This document shows positions 1-6,297 of a DNA stretch of 6,297 nt, in pieces. This DNA comes from Gemmatimonadota bacterium (GTDB lineage: Bacteria > Gemmatimonadota > Gemmatimonadetes > Gemmatimonadales > GWC2-71-9). Position 1 is the stretch's first letter. Every line of letters begins with the position of its first letter. The position numbers and the translations under genes are program-made. The notes below the pieces were generated by a model. It was not told the origin of the DNA. It was given only the letters and a program-made list of their open reading frames with translations, and ran no database searches. Location: contig JAEHDT010000295.1 of assembly GCA_016880225.1 (NCBI GenBank), positions 1 to 6,297 of the forward strand. The letters run 5' to 3'.

Positions 1-296
1 CCGGTGGCCAGGCGATGGACGAGCGCGACGGAGAGCTTGATGCCGGGAATGTAGCCGACGGCGAACACGTACCACGGCCACGCCACCCGCCAGCGGAGCA
101 CGCGACCGAGCAGGGCGCGAACACCCGGTCCGCCTTCGGCCCGCGCCGTCAGCGCCAGCGCCACCAGGCCGGGAGCAAAGGCGCCCAGTAGGATCAACCC
201 AGCGCCGAGTGGCGAGCGCGGCGGGATGCGCGCCGCTGCGACCCAGATGAAGCACATCCACGTAACTGCGTAGCTCAGCAGGAAGAACCGGCTCAT
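1..296 (-). CDS. CPBP-like intramembrane protease, N-terminal part (runs off the left edge)
   Basis: This partial gene starts at ATG 296-294 and reads leftwards out of the window, leaving 98 complete codons. An in-frame TGA lies two codons upstream (302-300), so no longer start is possible. The peptide begins MSRFFLLSYAVTWMCFIWVA and forms a first hydrophobic helix (about residues 4-22). A second follows at about 31-50, containing the LLGAFAPGLVALALTA pattern, then a basic loop with LLGRVLRWRV and a third segment beginning WPWYVFAVGYIPG. A YxxTW-type first helix, a G-x-F-x-P second helix and an RxLLxRxLRWRV loop are typical of the N-termini of CPBP (CAAX protease and bacteriocin-processing) family membrane proteins. 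The catalytic EExxxR and later histidine motifs would lie outside the window, so activity cannot be judged. It is divergent from the lipoprotein gene at 419. Another polytopic membrane protein is possible. Confidence 0.6.
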   Translation of the reverse strand, partial: MSRFFLLSYAVTWMCFIWVAAARIPPRSPLGAGLILLGAFAPGLVALALTARAEGGPGVRALLGRVLRWRVAWPWYVFAVGYIPGIKLSVALVHRLAT

Positions 297-302
297 CGCT
301 CA

Positions 303-308
303 ATTGTA
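303..308 (-). promoter_or_regulatory. Probable -10 element of a leaderless promoter
   Basis: On the minus strand the hexamer TACAAT, one mismatch from the bacterial -10 consensus, ends six bases before the A of the ATG at 296. That places the expected transcription start at or next to the start codon. The bases between (TGAGCG) contain no Shine-Dalgarno sequence. Both facts fit leaderless transcription of the protease-like gene. No good -35 hexamer is seen 16-18 bases further upstream. A 7-bp inverted repeat (309-315 with 320-326, CGCTCGC/GCGAGCG) occupies the spacer instead, and a 10-bp palindrome GCTCGCGAGC lies at 362-371; either might bind a regulator, which is speculation. No convincing promoter was found for the opposite gene at 419. 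Confidence 0.45.
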
Positions 309-418
309 CGCTCGCCCGCGCGAGCGCGCGATTTCGCCGCCATCCGGACGAATCGGACGCCGCTCGCGAGCACTCGACTCCTCATGTTGGGCGCACTTCA
401 CCCCGACAAGGAGTCACC

Positions 419-1630
419 ATGTTGCGGAATACATCACGCCTGACGGCGCTGGCGCTCGTCGTGGGCGCCCTCGCCTGCTCCGACCGTACGCCCACCACCG
501 CGCCGGACGAGGCGAGCGCGCGGAACCTGGCCGGTGGGGCCGCCCCCGCCGCAACGCCCGAGCTTTTGGCCCGCTCCTTCGCCCTCGCGCTCGGCGACCC
601 GGCGTTTCGTGCGCACGTGAAAGCGGAGCTCGACCGCTCGCCGTTCCGCGAGCACAAGCTGCCGTTCCAGCGGTTCGTCGCAGGCGACGGAGGGCGCGCC
701 CTGAGTGCAATGGCGCGAGGCTCCGGCCTCGCCCAGGCGGAGCTCGCCCGCGCGGCCGACGGCGCGATCCCGCTCGAGCTGTACCTCCCCGTGCCGGCGC
801 ACCGCGGGGCCTGGACCGGCGGCGCGGACGTGCTCGTGGCGACCGCCATCGCCGACCACGAGGCCCCGGTGGCGTTCGACGTGCGCGGCAACCGCCGGCT
901 GCTCGACCCCGAGCGGCCTCCCGCCACACCCGTGATCGCGGTCGTCCCGGTCGAAACCGACTTCTCGGCCGCGCCCGCGGGGATCGAGATCTGTCTGATC
1001 TGCGACGGGGGAGGCTACTACCCGCCCCCACCCGCGCCGCCCGCGCCCGGCTTGTACATGACCAAAGCCCATTTCGTGGACGACTTTGAGGGTTGGTTGA
1101 AAGGCGCCCCCGAATTTGAGGTGCACATTCTGGGACAGAAGGGTCAGACCGATTCGCTCAGCGACTACCAGTGCGCCGGTGAGAAGCAGCCGGCGCCGTA
1201 CTACTTCGATCAGAACAATCTCGACTGGAGCGGCAGCGCGATGTTGTTCAGCAAGACGCAGCTCGACGCATACAACGCGGCGCACCCGGGGCAGAACGTG
1301 CGCGTCTTCGTGGTCGAGGACGACGACACGGCGTGCGAGATCAAGGCCAACCGCGACATCATCGGCAACCTCTTCAAGGCGGTGGACGGCGCCTACAAGG
1401 CGGTCACCGCCGGCAACGATTCGAGCAACACGCTGGTGAAGCTGTTCAAGCAGGCCAATGCGTTCCAGAAGCTGTGGTCGGCGATCGCGTCGTTCTTCAA
1501 CACCAACGACGAGCTCGTGGGCACGGCGGTCGCAAGCGACGTCGTCGGCATCTCCTATCCCGGCTACAACTGGATCGTGAAGGGCGAGAACAACGCGACC
1601 AACGGGTGGCTCGCGCTGAGCATGAAGTGA
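419..1630 (+). CDS. Predicted lipoprotein of unknown function
   Basis: I do not recognise this 403-residue protein with confidence. It starts at ATG 419, five bases after a strong AAGGAG (408-413). Residues 1-20 look like a lipoprotein signal: a short basic start, a hydrophobic core LTALALVVGALA, then Cys20 as the lipid-attachment site, followed by a Ser/Thr/Pro/Ala-rich tether to about residue 47. An N-terminal region (about 48-190, starting PELLARSFALALGDPAFRAH) is followed by CLIC (Cys192 and Cys195), a Gly-Gly-Gly-Tyr-Tyr stretch and a proline-rich hinge (202-210). The C-terminal domain (about 212-403) is richer in Asn, Asp and Lys, with an acidic cluster EDDD at 300-303 and Cys252 and Cys306. 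The overall plan faintly recalls DUF3103-type exported proteins, but this is a weak impression. It probably sits in the outer membrane. The next gene follows after 22 bp, suggesting co-transcription. Confidence 0.85.
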   Translation: MLRNTSRLTALALVVGALACSDRTPTTAPDEASARNLAGGAAPAATPELLARSFALALGDPAFRAHVKAELDRSPFREHKLPFQRFVAGDGGRALSAMARGSGLAQAELARAADGAIPLELYLPVPAHRGAWTGGADVLVATAIADHEAPVAFDVRGNRRLLDPERPPATPVIAVVPVETDFSAAPAGIEICLICDGGGYYPPPPAPPAPGLYMTKAHFVDDFEGWLKGAPEFEVHILGQKGQTDSLSDYQCAGEKQPAPYYFDQNNLDWSGSAMLFSKTQLDAYNAAHPGQNVRVFVVEDDDTACEIKANRDIIGNLFKAVDGAYKAVTAGNDSSNTLVKLFKQANAFQKLWSAIASFFNTNDELVGTAVASDVVGISYPGYNWIVKGENNATNGWLALSMK

Positions 1631-1652
1631 TCCACAAACGCGGGAGAATGCG

Positions 1653-2240
1653 ATGCGGACCCTGGTTGCGAGCGTGGTGATGCTCGGCCTCGTGGTCGAG
1701 CCGAGAGCGGTCGCCGCGCAGTGGGGCGTGTCCGCCGAGATCGGCGCCGCCTGGTTCAGCGGCACGTCGCGCGACAGCTCCGGGGCCACCGTCGGACCGT
1801 ATCGGCCCACGACGTTCGGAGTGCGTCTCGACCGGGACCTGGGGGCCGTCCGCGTGGCGCTCGACGTGCTGTACGCCGCGCCGGCCCTCGCCGGAGAAAA
1901 TGGGGATGTGGCGTTCGTGCAGGACGGCGTGCTGTCGCTCTGGGAGATCGTGCCGGAAATCGGGCTCAGGCTGGGGCGGTTCGGCGCCGGGGTCGAGGCG
2001 CGGGTCGAGGCGGGCCCGGCGGTCGACCTGTGGGAGTTCAACGGTGAGCGGCGTCATCGAGTGGGCGCACGGGCCGACCTGGCGCTCGACTGGCCGCTGG
2101 CGCGCTCGCTGAGCGGCGCGCTGCGCCTGACCGGCGCCTGGAGCGGCTCGATGGTGGATCCCGAAGACGTGCCCGCCGGTGTCGAGCGGGTGAGCACCCG
2201 GCGGGTCGGCGTGGGGCTCGGGCTCCGCTACCGCCTGTAG
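1653..2240 (+). CDS. Predicted small outer-membrane beta-barrel protein
   Basis: This 195-residue protein begins at ATG 1653, preceded by GGGAG at 1642-1646 with a six-base gap, and lies 22 bp behind the lipoprotein gene. A signal peptide is clear: MRTL, a hydrophobic core VASVVMLGLVV, and a signal peptidase I site near AVAA/QW (cleavage around residues 21-23). The mature part is a run of amphipathic segments with alternating hydrophobic residues, for example WGVSAEIGAAWF, TTFGVRLDRDL, AVRVALDVLY, IVPEIGLRL, GVEARVEAGPAVDLW, VGARADLALDW, SGALRLTGAW and the final RRVGVGLGLRYRL. That gives about eight strands, the size of an OmpA- or OmpW-like barrel, although no family motif is recognised. Asp/Ser/Gly-rich turns separate the strands. 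It has no cysteine. With the upstream gene it may form a lipoprotein-barrel pair; any joint function is inference. Confidence 0.82.
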   Translation: MRTLVASVVMLGLVVEPRAVAAQWGVSAEIGAAWFSGTSRDSSGATVGPYRPTTFGVRLDRDLGAVRVALDVLYAAPALAGENGDVAFVQDGVLSLWEIVPEIGLRLGRFGAGVEARVEAGPAVDLWEFNGERRHRVGARADLALDWPLARSLSGALRLTGAWSGSMVDPEDVPAGVERVSTRRVGVGLGLRYRL

Positions 2241-2252
2241 GGCCGTGGAAGC

Positions 2253-2280
2253 CGCGCGGCCCGGGTCATCCCCGGGCCGC
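2253..2280. repeat. 28-nt repeat, copy 1
   Basis: The 28 bases here are identical to those at 3637-3664. The repeat is palindromic with the five-base loop TCATC, and both copies lie just downstream of a plus-strand stop codon. The flanking bases differ, so the shared unit is essentially the hairpin itself. Confidence 0.9.
2256..2280 (+). terminator. Hairpin terminator after the beta-barrel gene
   Basis: A perfect 10-bp, entirely G/C stem (2256-2265 with 2271-2280) encloses the loop TCATC, beginning 15 bases after the stop codon of the beta-barrel gene. There is no T-run downstream, so it is not a classical intrinsic terminator. It could still stop transcription by stem strength, protect the mRNA 3' end, or work together with Rho. 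Its position separates the 419-2240 pair from the next gene. Confidence 0.6.
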
Positions 2281-2400
2281 CGGTGCGCGTAGCGGTGCAA
2301 GCGTGAACGCCCTGTCGCGTTTTGACCCGCCCCTGCCGCAAAAACGCCCTACCGAGGCACGACCACCGCCGCGTTACTACTCGGGTGCACCGCAAACCGA

Positions 2401-2406
2401 GGGAGG
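2401..2406 (+). promoter_or_regulatory. Ribosome binding site that fixes the start of the beta-helix gene
   Basis: GGGAGG lies seven bases before ATG 2414, the best Shine-Dalgarno match in the leader. An open frame extends upstream to 2303, but that start has no such site, and using it would bury the lipoprotein signal 37 residues inside the protein. The leader (2281-2400) holds TTGACC at 2322-2327, a possible -35 element, but no matching -10 is visible at the right distance. Confidence 0.8.
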
Positions 2407-2413
2407 CCTCCTT

Positions 2414-3616
2414 ATGAATCGCATCATCCGGCTGCACCCGGCGCTGGCGCTCGTGTGGGGGGTAGCGTGTCAGGCAAACCTGGCCCCGGGAACTCCGCGC
2501 AAGGTGGGATTGTCGTTCGACGCCGCGCCGGCTGCCGTGACCTGTCCGACGAACCCGTCGGTCACCGTGAGCGACGAAGCTGGGCTGCGGGCGGCGCTCG
2601 CGGCGGCCCAGCCCGGCGACGTCATCGCCATCGAGGGCACGATCGGGATTACGACGGACGACACGATCGCGACCGACGGCGTGACGCTCACCTGTGCCAC
2701 GCCCGGCTCGGGACTCGTCACGGTGGGGTCCGGAGTGACCGACATGCTGACCGTCGTCGCCGGGGGGGACGTGGTCACCGGACTGGTGCTCGACGGCACC
2801 CTGGCAGGCGACTCTCCCTATCTCGCCGTCAACGACGGCGTAGCCGCGTTCGCGCAGGACGCGCAGTTCACCCACAATACGGTCATCTGCACGTTCGCCG
2901 GTGAGTGCGTCTTCTTCGCTGGTGGCACGGGAGCCGTGGTGACCGACAATGTCATGCGAGCCGACGGGGCGCTATCGGGAATCCAGCTCCAAGCCAACGG
3001 CCCGGACCAAACGGCGATTCCCCTGCCGATTCGCGTCGATGGCGCCCGCATCGAGCGGAACACTGTCGTGGCCGCGAGCCCGTCGGGCGGCGGCGTGTTC
3101 GGCGGCATTCGACCGTTCGATGCGAGCGGGATCGTGATCGCCGACAACGTGGTTACCGGGCCGTGGAGGCGAAGCCTCAGCGCGACGCGGCTCAGCGGCA
3201 GTCGAGTCTCTGGAAACGAACTGCAGGGCGCGTTGCTCGACGGCATTCGGACCTCGGCGGGCGGCTTTGTCAGTCCTGCCGGCCTGGTCACGCGCAACGT
3301 GTTCACCGGAAATGTGGTAAGCGGAGCGGGACGTGCGGGTGTGTTCGCCCAGCGTGCCTGCGCCAACCAGTTCGTCGCGAACGACCTGCGCGGCAACGCC
3401 GGAGATCTGGGGGCGCTGCTCAACGACTCCACCGGCGCGAACGTCGTGGCGGGCGTTGACAATGCGACTGTGATCGACAACGGGGCGTTCGACTGCGACG
3501 GCGACGGCCGGATCGATCCGAACGTCATCACGGGCGCCGTGGCGCACCGCGGGCCGCCGCCGCCCGATTCGACGGGCGCCTCGACGGGGAAGACGAGCGG
3601 GATCGTGCTGCAATAG
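2414..3616 (+). CDS. Right-handed beta-helix lipoprotein
   Basis: This 400-residue exported protein has a lipoprotein-type signal (MNRIIRLHPALALVWGVA, then Cys19), so it is probably anchored in the outer membrane. Residues 50-95 carry the opening typical of secreted beta-helix proteins: SDEAGLRAALAAAQPGDVIAIEGTI. From about 95 to 355 come many short degenerate repeats such as ARIERNTVV, GIVIADNVVTG, SRVSGNELQG, LVTRNVFTGNVVSG and NQFVANDLRGNAG. This Asn-rich G-x-x-I-x-x-N-x-V pattern is that of PbH1 (pectate-lyase-like) repeats. Catalytic residues of a polysaccharide lyase cannot be assigned. Near the C-terminus FDCDGDGRIDPN (359-370) resembles a calcium-binding DxDxDG loop with Asp360, 362, 364 and 368, followed by a Pro/Ser/Thr/Gly-rich tail. 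Six further cysteines (44, 94, 159, 165, 316, 361) may form disulfides. It is a monocistronic-looking gene between two copies of one hairpin. Adhesion or carbohydrate binding is a guess. Confidence 0.87.
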   Translation: MNRIIRLHPALALVWGVACQANLAPGTPRKVGLSFDAAPAAVTCPTNPSVTVSDEAGLRAALAAAQPGDVIAIEGTIGITTDDTIATDGVTLTCATPGSGLVTVGSGVTDMLTVVAGGDVVTGLVLDGTLAGDSPYLAVNDGVAAFAQDAQFTHNTVICTFAGECVFFAGGTGAVVTDNVMRADGALSGIQLQANGPDQTAIPLPIRVDGARIERNTVVAASPSGGGVFGGIRPFDASGIVIADNVVTGPWRRSLSATRLSGSRVSGNELQGALLDGIRTSAGGFVSPAGLVTRNVFTGNVVSGAGRAGVFAQRACANQFVANDLRGNAGDLGALLNDSTGANVVAGVDNATVIDNGAFDCDGDGRIDPNVITGAVAHRGPPPPDSTGASTGKTSGIVLQ

Positions 3617-3636
3617 GGAGGAGGGGCTCCGATGTA

Positions 3637-3664
3637 CGCGCGGCCCGGGTCATCCCCGGGCCGC
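3637..3664. repeat. 28-nt repeat, copy 2
   Basis: These bases are identical to 2253-2280, and the two copies bracket the beta-helix gene. In this copy the palindrome extends three bases further on each side, giving a longer stem. Confidence 0.9.
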
Positions 3665-3667
3665 GCG
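3637..3667. terminator. Bidirectional hairpin between the convergent beta-helix and atpH genes
   Basis: A perfect 13-bp G/C-dominated stem (3637-3649 with 3655-3667) with loop TCATC lies in the 72-bp gap between two converging stop codons, 20 bases after the beta-helix stop and 21 bases after the atpH stop. Being symmetrical, it can fold in transcripts from either side. Neither flank has a T-run, so termination by stem strength or with Rho is inferred. It marks the end of the ATP synthase operon. Confidence 0.7.
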
Positions 3668-3688
3668 CCTTCCCAACCGCCCCACGTC

Positions 3689-4233
3689 TCAGGCCCCCGC
3701 CAGCATCTTCCTCCGCAGCGTCGCCAGCCTGCGCCGCACCGAGCCGTCGTAGATCCGGTCGCCCACCCGCACCACGACGCCGCCCAGGATGGCGTCGTCG
3801 GCGCGGAAGTAGGCCCGCACGTCCTTCCCGATCGCCCGCGCCAGCCGCTCGACGATCTGCTGCTCCAGCCGGGCGTCGGGCTCTTCGCGCAGCGTGACAC
3901 CGGCGTGCACCCGGTCGAGCTTCACGTCCACCAGGCCCTGGTACTCCTGCGCGATCTCCGCGAACAGTCCCTGGCGCCCGCGCCGCACCACCGCCTGGAG
4001 GAAGCGCACGAATTCGGGCTCGGCGGCGCCCGCGAGCGCGCGCGCCAAGAGCGCCGCCTTGGCGGATTTCGAGACCCGCGGTGAGTCGAGCGCCACGGCG
4101 ATACGCTCGTCCGCCGCGATCGCGCCCGCCACCGCGTCCATCAGCTGGCCGTAGCGCTCCACCGCGCCCCCGCCCCGCGCCTCGCCCGCGAGGAACAGCG
4201 CCTCGGCGTAGTTCCGGGCGATGGTGGTGCTCT

Positions 4234-4237
<4 letters not shown>
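3689..4237 (-). CDS. atpH: ATP synthase F1 subunit delta
   Basis: This 182-residue protein matches the delta subunit (OSCP in mitochondria), which sits on top of the F1 head and ties it to the peripheral stalk formed by subunit b. The N-terminus TIARNYAEALF is the usual family opening, with an alpha-helical bundle to about residue 105. The C-terminal family signature is clear at about 145-170: FRADDAILGGVVVRVGDRIYDGSVRRRL. Length is normal for the family (about 175-185). The start is GTG at 4237, overlapping the atpF stop in a GTGA, so translation is probably coupled. No strong Shine-Dalgarno precedes it. It is the last gene of the operon: where atpA would normally follow there is a hairpin and a convergent gene. 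Identification is confident. Confidence 0.95.
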
Positions 4238-5084
<847 letters not shown>

Positions 5085-5927
5085 TCAGTGCGCGTGCTGC
5101 ATCAAGCCGATGAACACCGACGTGAGCAGCGCGAAGATATAAGCCTGCAAGAACGCCACCAGCAGCTCGAGCAGCATCATGCCCACGACGAACAGGACCG
5201 CTGCCGGAGCGACGAGCCCCACCACCCAGCTCCCCGCGAACACGAAGATCAGGCCGAGCAGCGACAGGATCACGAAGTGGCCGGCCGTCATGTTCGCGAA
5301 TAACCGCAGCGTCAGCGCGAACGGCTTCACGATCTTCCCGATGATCTCGATCGGCGTCATGATGAGCGCCATGGCGACCGCGCCGAGCCCCGACATGCCT
5401 GGCGGCACGAACACGATCGTCTTGAGATAGCCTTTGGGCCCGAGCGCCCGGAACCCCGAGATCTCGACGGTCAGGAACGCGGTGAGCGCGAGCGCCCCGG
5501 TGACCGCGAGGTTGCCGGTGGGCGTGGCGCCCCACGGCACCAGGCCGAGCAGGTTGCAGTACAGAATGAAGAAGAACAGCGTGAGGATGTAGGGGGCGAA
5601 CTTCTCGCCGCCGTGGCCGATGTTCGCGATCGCGACGTCGTTCCGGACGAACAGCACGATCGCCTCGATCGCGGCGCCGAACCCCGACGGGGCCTTGCCC
5701 TCGCGGTGGCGCCGCTCCACCTGCCGGCCGGCGTACCAGATCGTGAGGAACACGAGCGCGGCGGCGATGCCCATGAACACGACGTGCTTGGTGGGCGAGA
5801 CGTCGATCCCGAACAGGCGCCAGCCGGTCGGCAGATGCCACTCCCCCAGCCCGAACGGCAGCTCCACCACACGGCTGTCCGACGTGTGCTCGAAGATCGC
5901 CTTGCCGATGTCCGGGCCCTGCATCAT
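5085..5927 (-). CDS. atpB: ATP synthase Fo subunit a
   Basis: The 280-residue product is the membrane stator subunit providing the two proton half-channels against the c-ring. An amphipathic N-terminal region of about 45 residues comes first, then membrane helices near 48-66, 111-132, 138-156, 180-200 and two long C-terminal helices (about 203-230 and 238-276). The conserved PTGNLAVTGALAL motif lies at 136-148. The essential arginine is Arg208 in LTLRLFANMTAGH, and the C-terminal helix has ELLVAFLQAYIF with Gln261. The polar pair is His217/Glu254, the reverse of E. coli Glu219/His245 and the form common in mitochondria and many bacteria. Start ATG 5927 overlaps the upstream stop in an ATGA; a second in-frame ATG follows directly at 5924, so the first residue is uncertain. 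Length is normal for the family. Confidence 0.96.
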   Translation of the reverse strand: MMQGPDIGKAIFEHTSDSRVVELPFGLGEWHLPTGWRLFGIDVSPTKHVVFMGIAAALVFLTIWYAGRQVERRHREGKAPSGFGAAIEAIVLFVRNDVAIANIGHGGEKFAPYILTLFFFILYCNLLGLVPWGATPTGNLAVTGALALTAFLTVEISGFRALGPKGYLKTIVFVPPGMSGLGAVAMALIMTPIEIIGKIVKPFALTLRLFANMTAGHFVILSLLGLIFVFAGSWVVGLVAPAAVLFVVGMMLLELLVAFLQAYIFALLTSVFIGLMQHAH

Positions 5928-6253
5928 TTCAGGAATTTCGTCTCCAAAAGGAGCAGCGGCAGCAGCACGCCCAGGAAGCCGAGCGACGCAGGCAGCGGGG
6001 CGAGCAGCGCGCGCTGCGTCGCGGCCACAGCCAAGACACCCCCGAGCGCCAGCACCCGCACGCCCATCCCGCCGAGCCAGCGCGCCATGAAGACGGGCTG
6101 GGGGGCGCGCATCGCAGGCCGGAGCAGCGCCACCGCCGTGAGCTGCGCCGCGAGCGCCGCGCCACCGCCGATCGCCGCCGGCCGCCCGCCGAATACCATC
6201 ACGACACCCACCAGCACCGCGCCCAGCCCCGCGAGCAGCAGGTACGGCTTCAC
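5924..6253 (-). CDS. AtpI-like small membrane protein of the ATP synthase operon
   Basis: This 109-residue protein is almost entirely hydrophobic, with four predicted membrane helices at about 3-21, 26-45, 61-79 and 86-105. It ends in an EtkFLK sequence (Glu104-Lys109). A conserved-looking arginine (Arg66) opens helix 3, and the final helix LLPLLLLETKFLK resembles the end of ATP synthase subunit I (AtpI) proteins. Sequence conservation in this family is poor, so position directly before atpB is the strongest evidence. AtpI-type proteins are thought to help c-ring assembly or ion supply. The start is GTG at 6253, overlapping the stop of the preceding frame (GTGA), and its stop overlaps the atpB start (ATGA). 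No gene symbol is given because the family cannot be fixed from the sequence alone. Confidence 0.75.
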   Translation of the reverse strand: MKPYLLLAGLGAVLVGVVMVFGGRPAAIGGGAALAAQLTAVALLRPAMRAPQPVFMARWLGGMGVRVLALGGVLAVAATQRALLAPLPASLGFLGVLLPLLLLETKFLK

Positions 6254-6297
6254 CCGTCGCGCTTCCGCGCCGCGACGTCCGCCTTCACGCGGTAATA
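6250..6297 (-). CDS. C-terminal end of an upstream operon gene, possibly AtpZ-like
   Basis: A reading frame enters from the right edge and ends at TGA 6252-6250, overlapping the GTG start of the AtpI-like gene by four bases. Only 15 residues are visible: YYRVKADVAARKRDG. The tight overlap matches the other junctions of this operon, which supports a real gene. A Tyr-rich, basic tail just before an AtpI-like gene would suit the short two-helix AtpZ/AtpI-type proteins that often open ATP synthase operons. Too little is present to identify it, and the true product could be different. Confidence 0.5.
   Translation of the reverse strand, partial: YYRVKADVAARKRDG

Noticed and set aside
304..1089. 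A plus-strand open frame of 261 codons overlapping the lipoprotein start
   Set aside because: The product is an arginine/proline-rich shadow in another frame, with no ribosome binding site.
434..2041. A 535-codon open frame on the minus strand across the lipoprotein and barrel genes
   Set aside because: It is antisense to two genes with clear signal peptides and ribosome binding sites. Its translation is low-complexity Arg/Ala/Pro/Ser text, as expected from long chance frames in GC-rich DNA.
2303..2413. A longer N-terminus for the beta-helix protein
   Set aside because: The extra 37 residues are Pro/Arg-rich and would precede an obvious lipoprotein signal peptide. The strong GGGAGG site serves ATG 2414 instead.
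2253..3664. The two 28-nt repeats as a CRISPR array or transposon ends
   Set aside because: There are only two copies about 1.4 kb apart with a normal gene between them. No spacers of regular length, transposase or target-site duplication are visible.
2818..3900. A 360-codon minus-strand frame that would read through from atpH into the beta-helix gene
   Set aside because: It is out of frame with atpH, crosses the bidirectional hairpin, and its sequence is an antisense shadow of the beta-helix gene.
3617..4084. A purine-rich GGGAGGAGG after the beta-helix stop followed by an ATG at 3632 and a 150-codon frame
   Set aside because: The frame is antisense to atpH, starts just before the terminator hairpin and has His/Arg/Pro-rich shadow composition. 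The Shine-Dalgarno-like bases are probably coincidental.

Overview
The window is very GC-rich bacterial DNA with tightly packed genes and reads as ordinary chromosome. The Fo-type ATP synthase proteins, the abundance of exported lipoprotein-type proteins and the base composition fit a Gemmatimonadota-like or similar high-GC Gram-negative bacterium. That placement is inference from style, not from a marker gene. No tRNA, rRNA, CRISPR array, insertion sequence or phage gene was seen.

Left part (1-3616). The window opens inside a minus-strand gene whose N-terminus (start at 296) looks like a CPBP-family membrane protease. A 122-bp divergent spacer separates it from a plus-strand run of three exported proteins: an unrecognised 403-residue lipoprotein (419-1630), a 195-residue predicted outer-membrane beta-barrel 22 bp behind it (1653-2240), and a 400-residue right-handed beta-helix lipoprotein (2414-3616). 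The first two probably form a transcription unit closed by a strong hairpin at 2256-2280. The third gene has its own leader and is closed by a second hairpin at 3637-3667, which shares a 28-nt identical core with the first.

Right part (3689-6297, all minus strand). This is an ATP synthase operon read right to left: the tail of a small upstream gene (possibly AtpZ-like), an AtpI-like membrane protein, then atpB (subunit a), atpE (subunit c), atpF (subunit b) and atpH (delta). Four of the five junctions are 4-nt NTGA stop/start overlaps; only atpB-atpE has a spacer, and it carries a Shine-Dalgarno sequence. Together these genes make the membrane proton channel, the rotor ring, the peripheral stalk and its delta cap. 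The operon stops after atpH: the F1 genes atpA, atpG, atpD and atpC do not follow, and a convergent lipoprotein gene lies there instead. The F1 subunits must therefore be encoded elsewhere.

No clearly new biological system is evident. The points most worth a second look are the duplicated hairpin, the Fo/delta-only ATP synthase operon, the uncharacterised lipoprotein/barrel pair, and the probably leaderless promoter of the protease-like gene.
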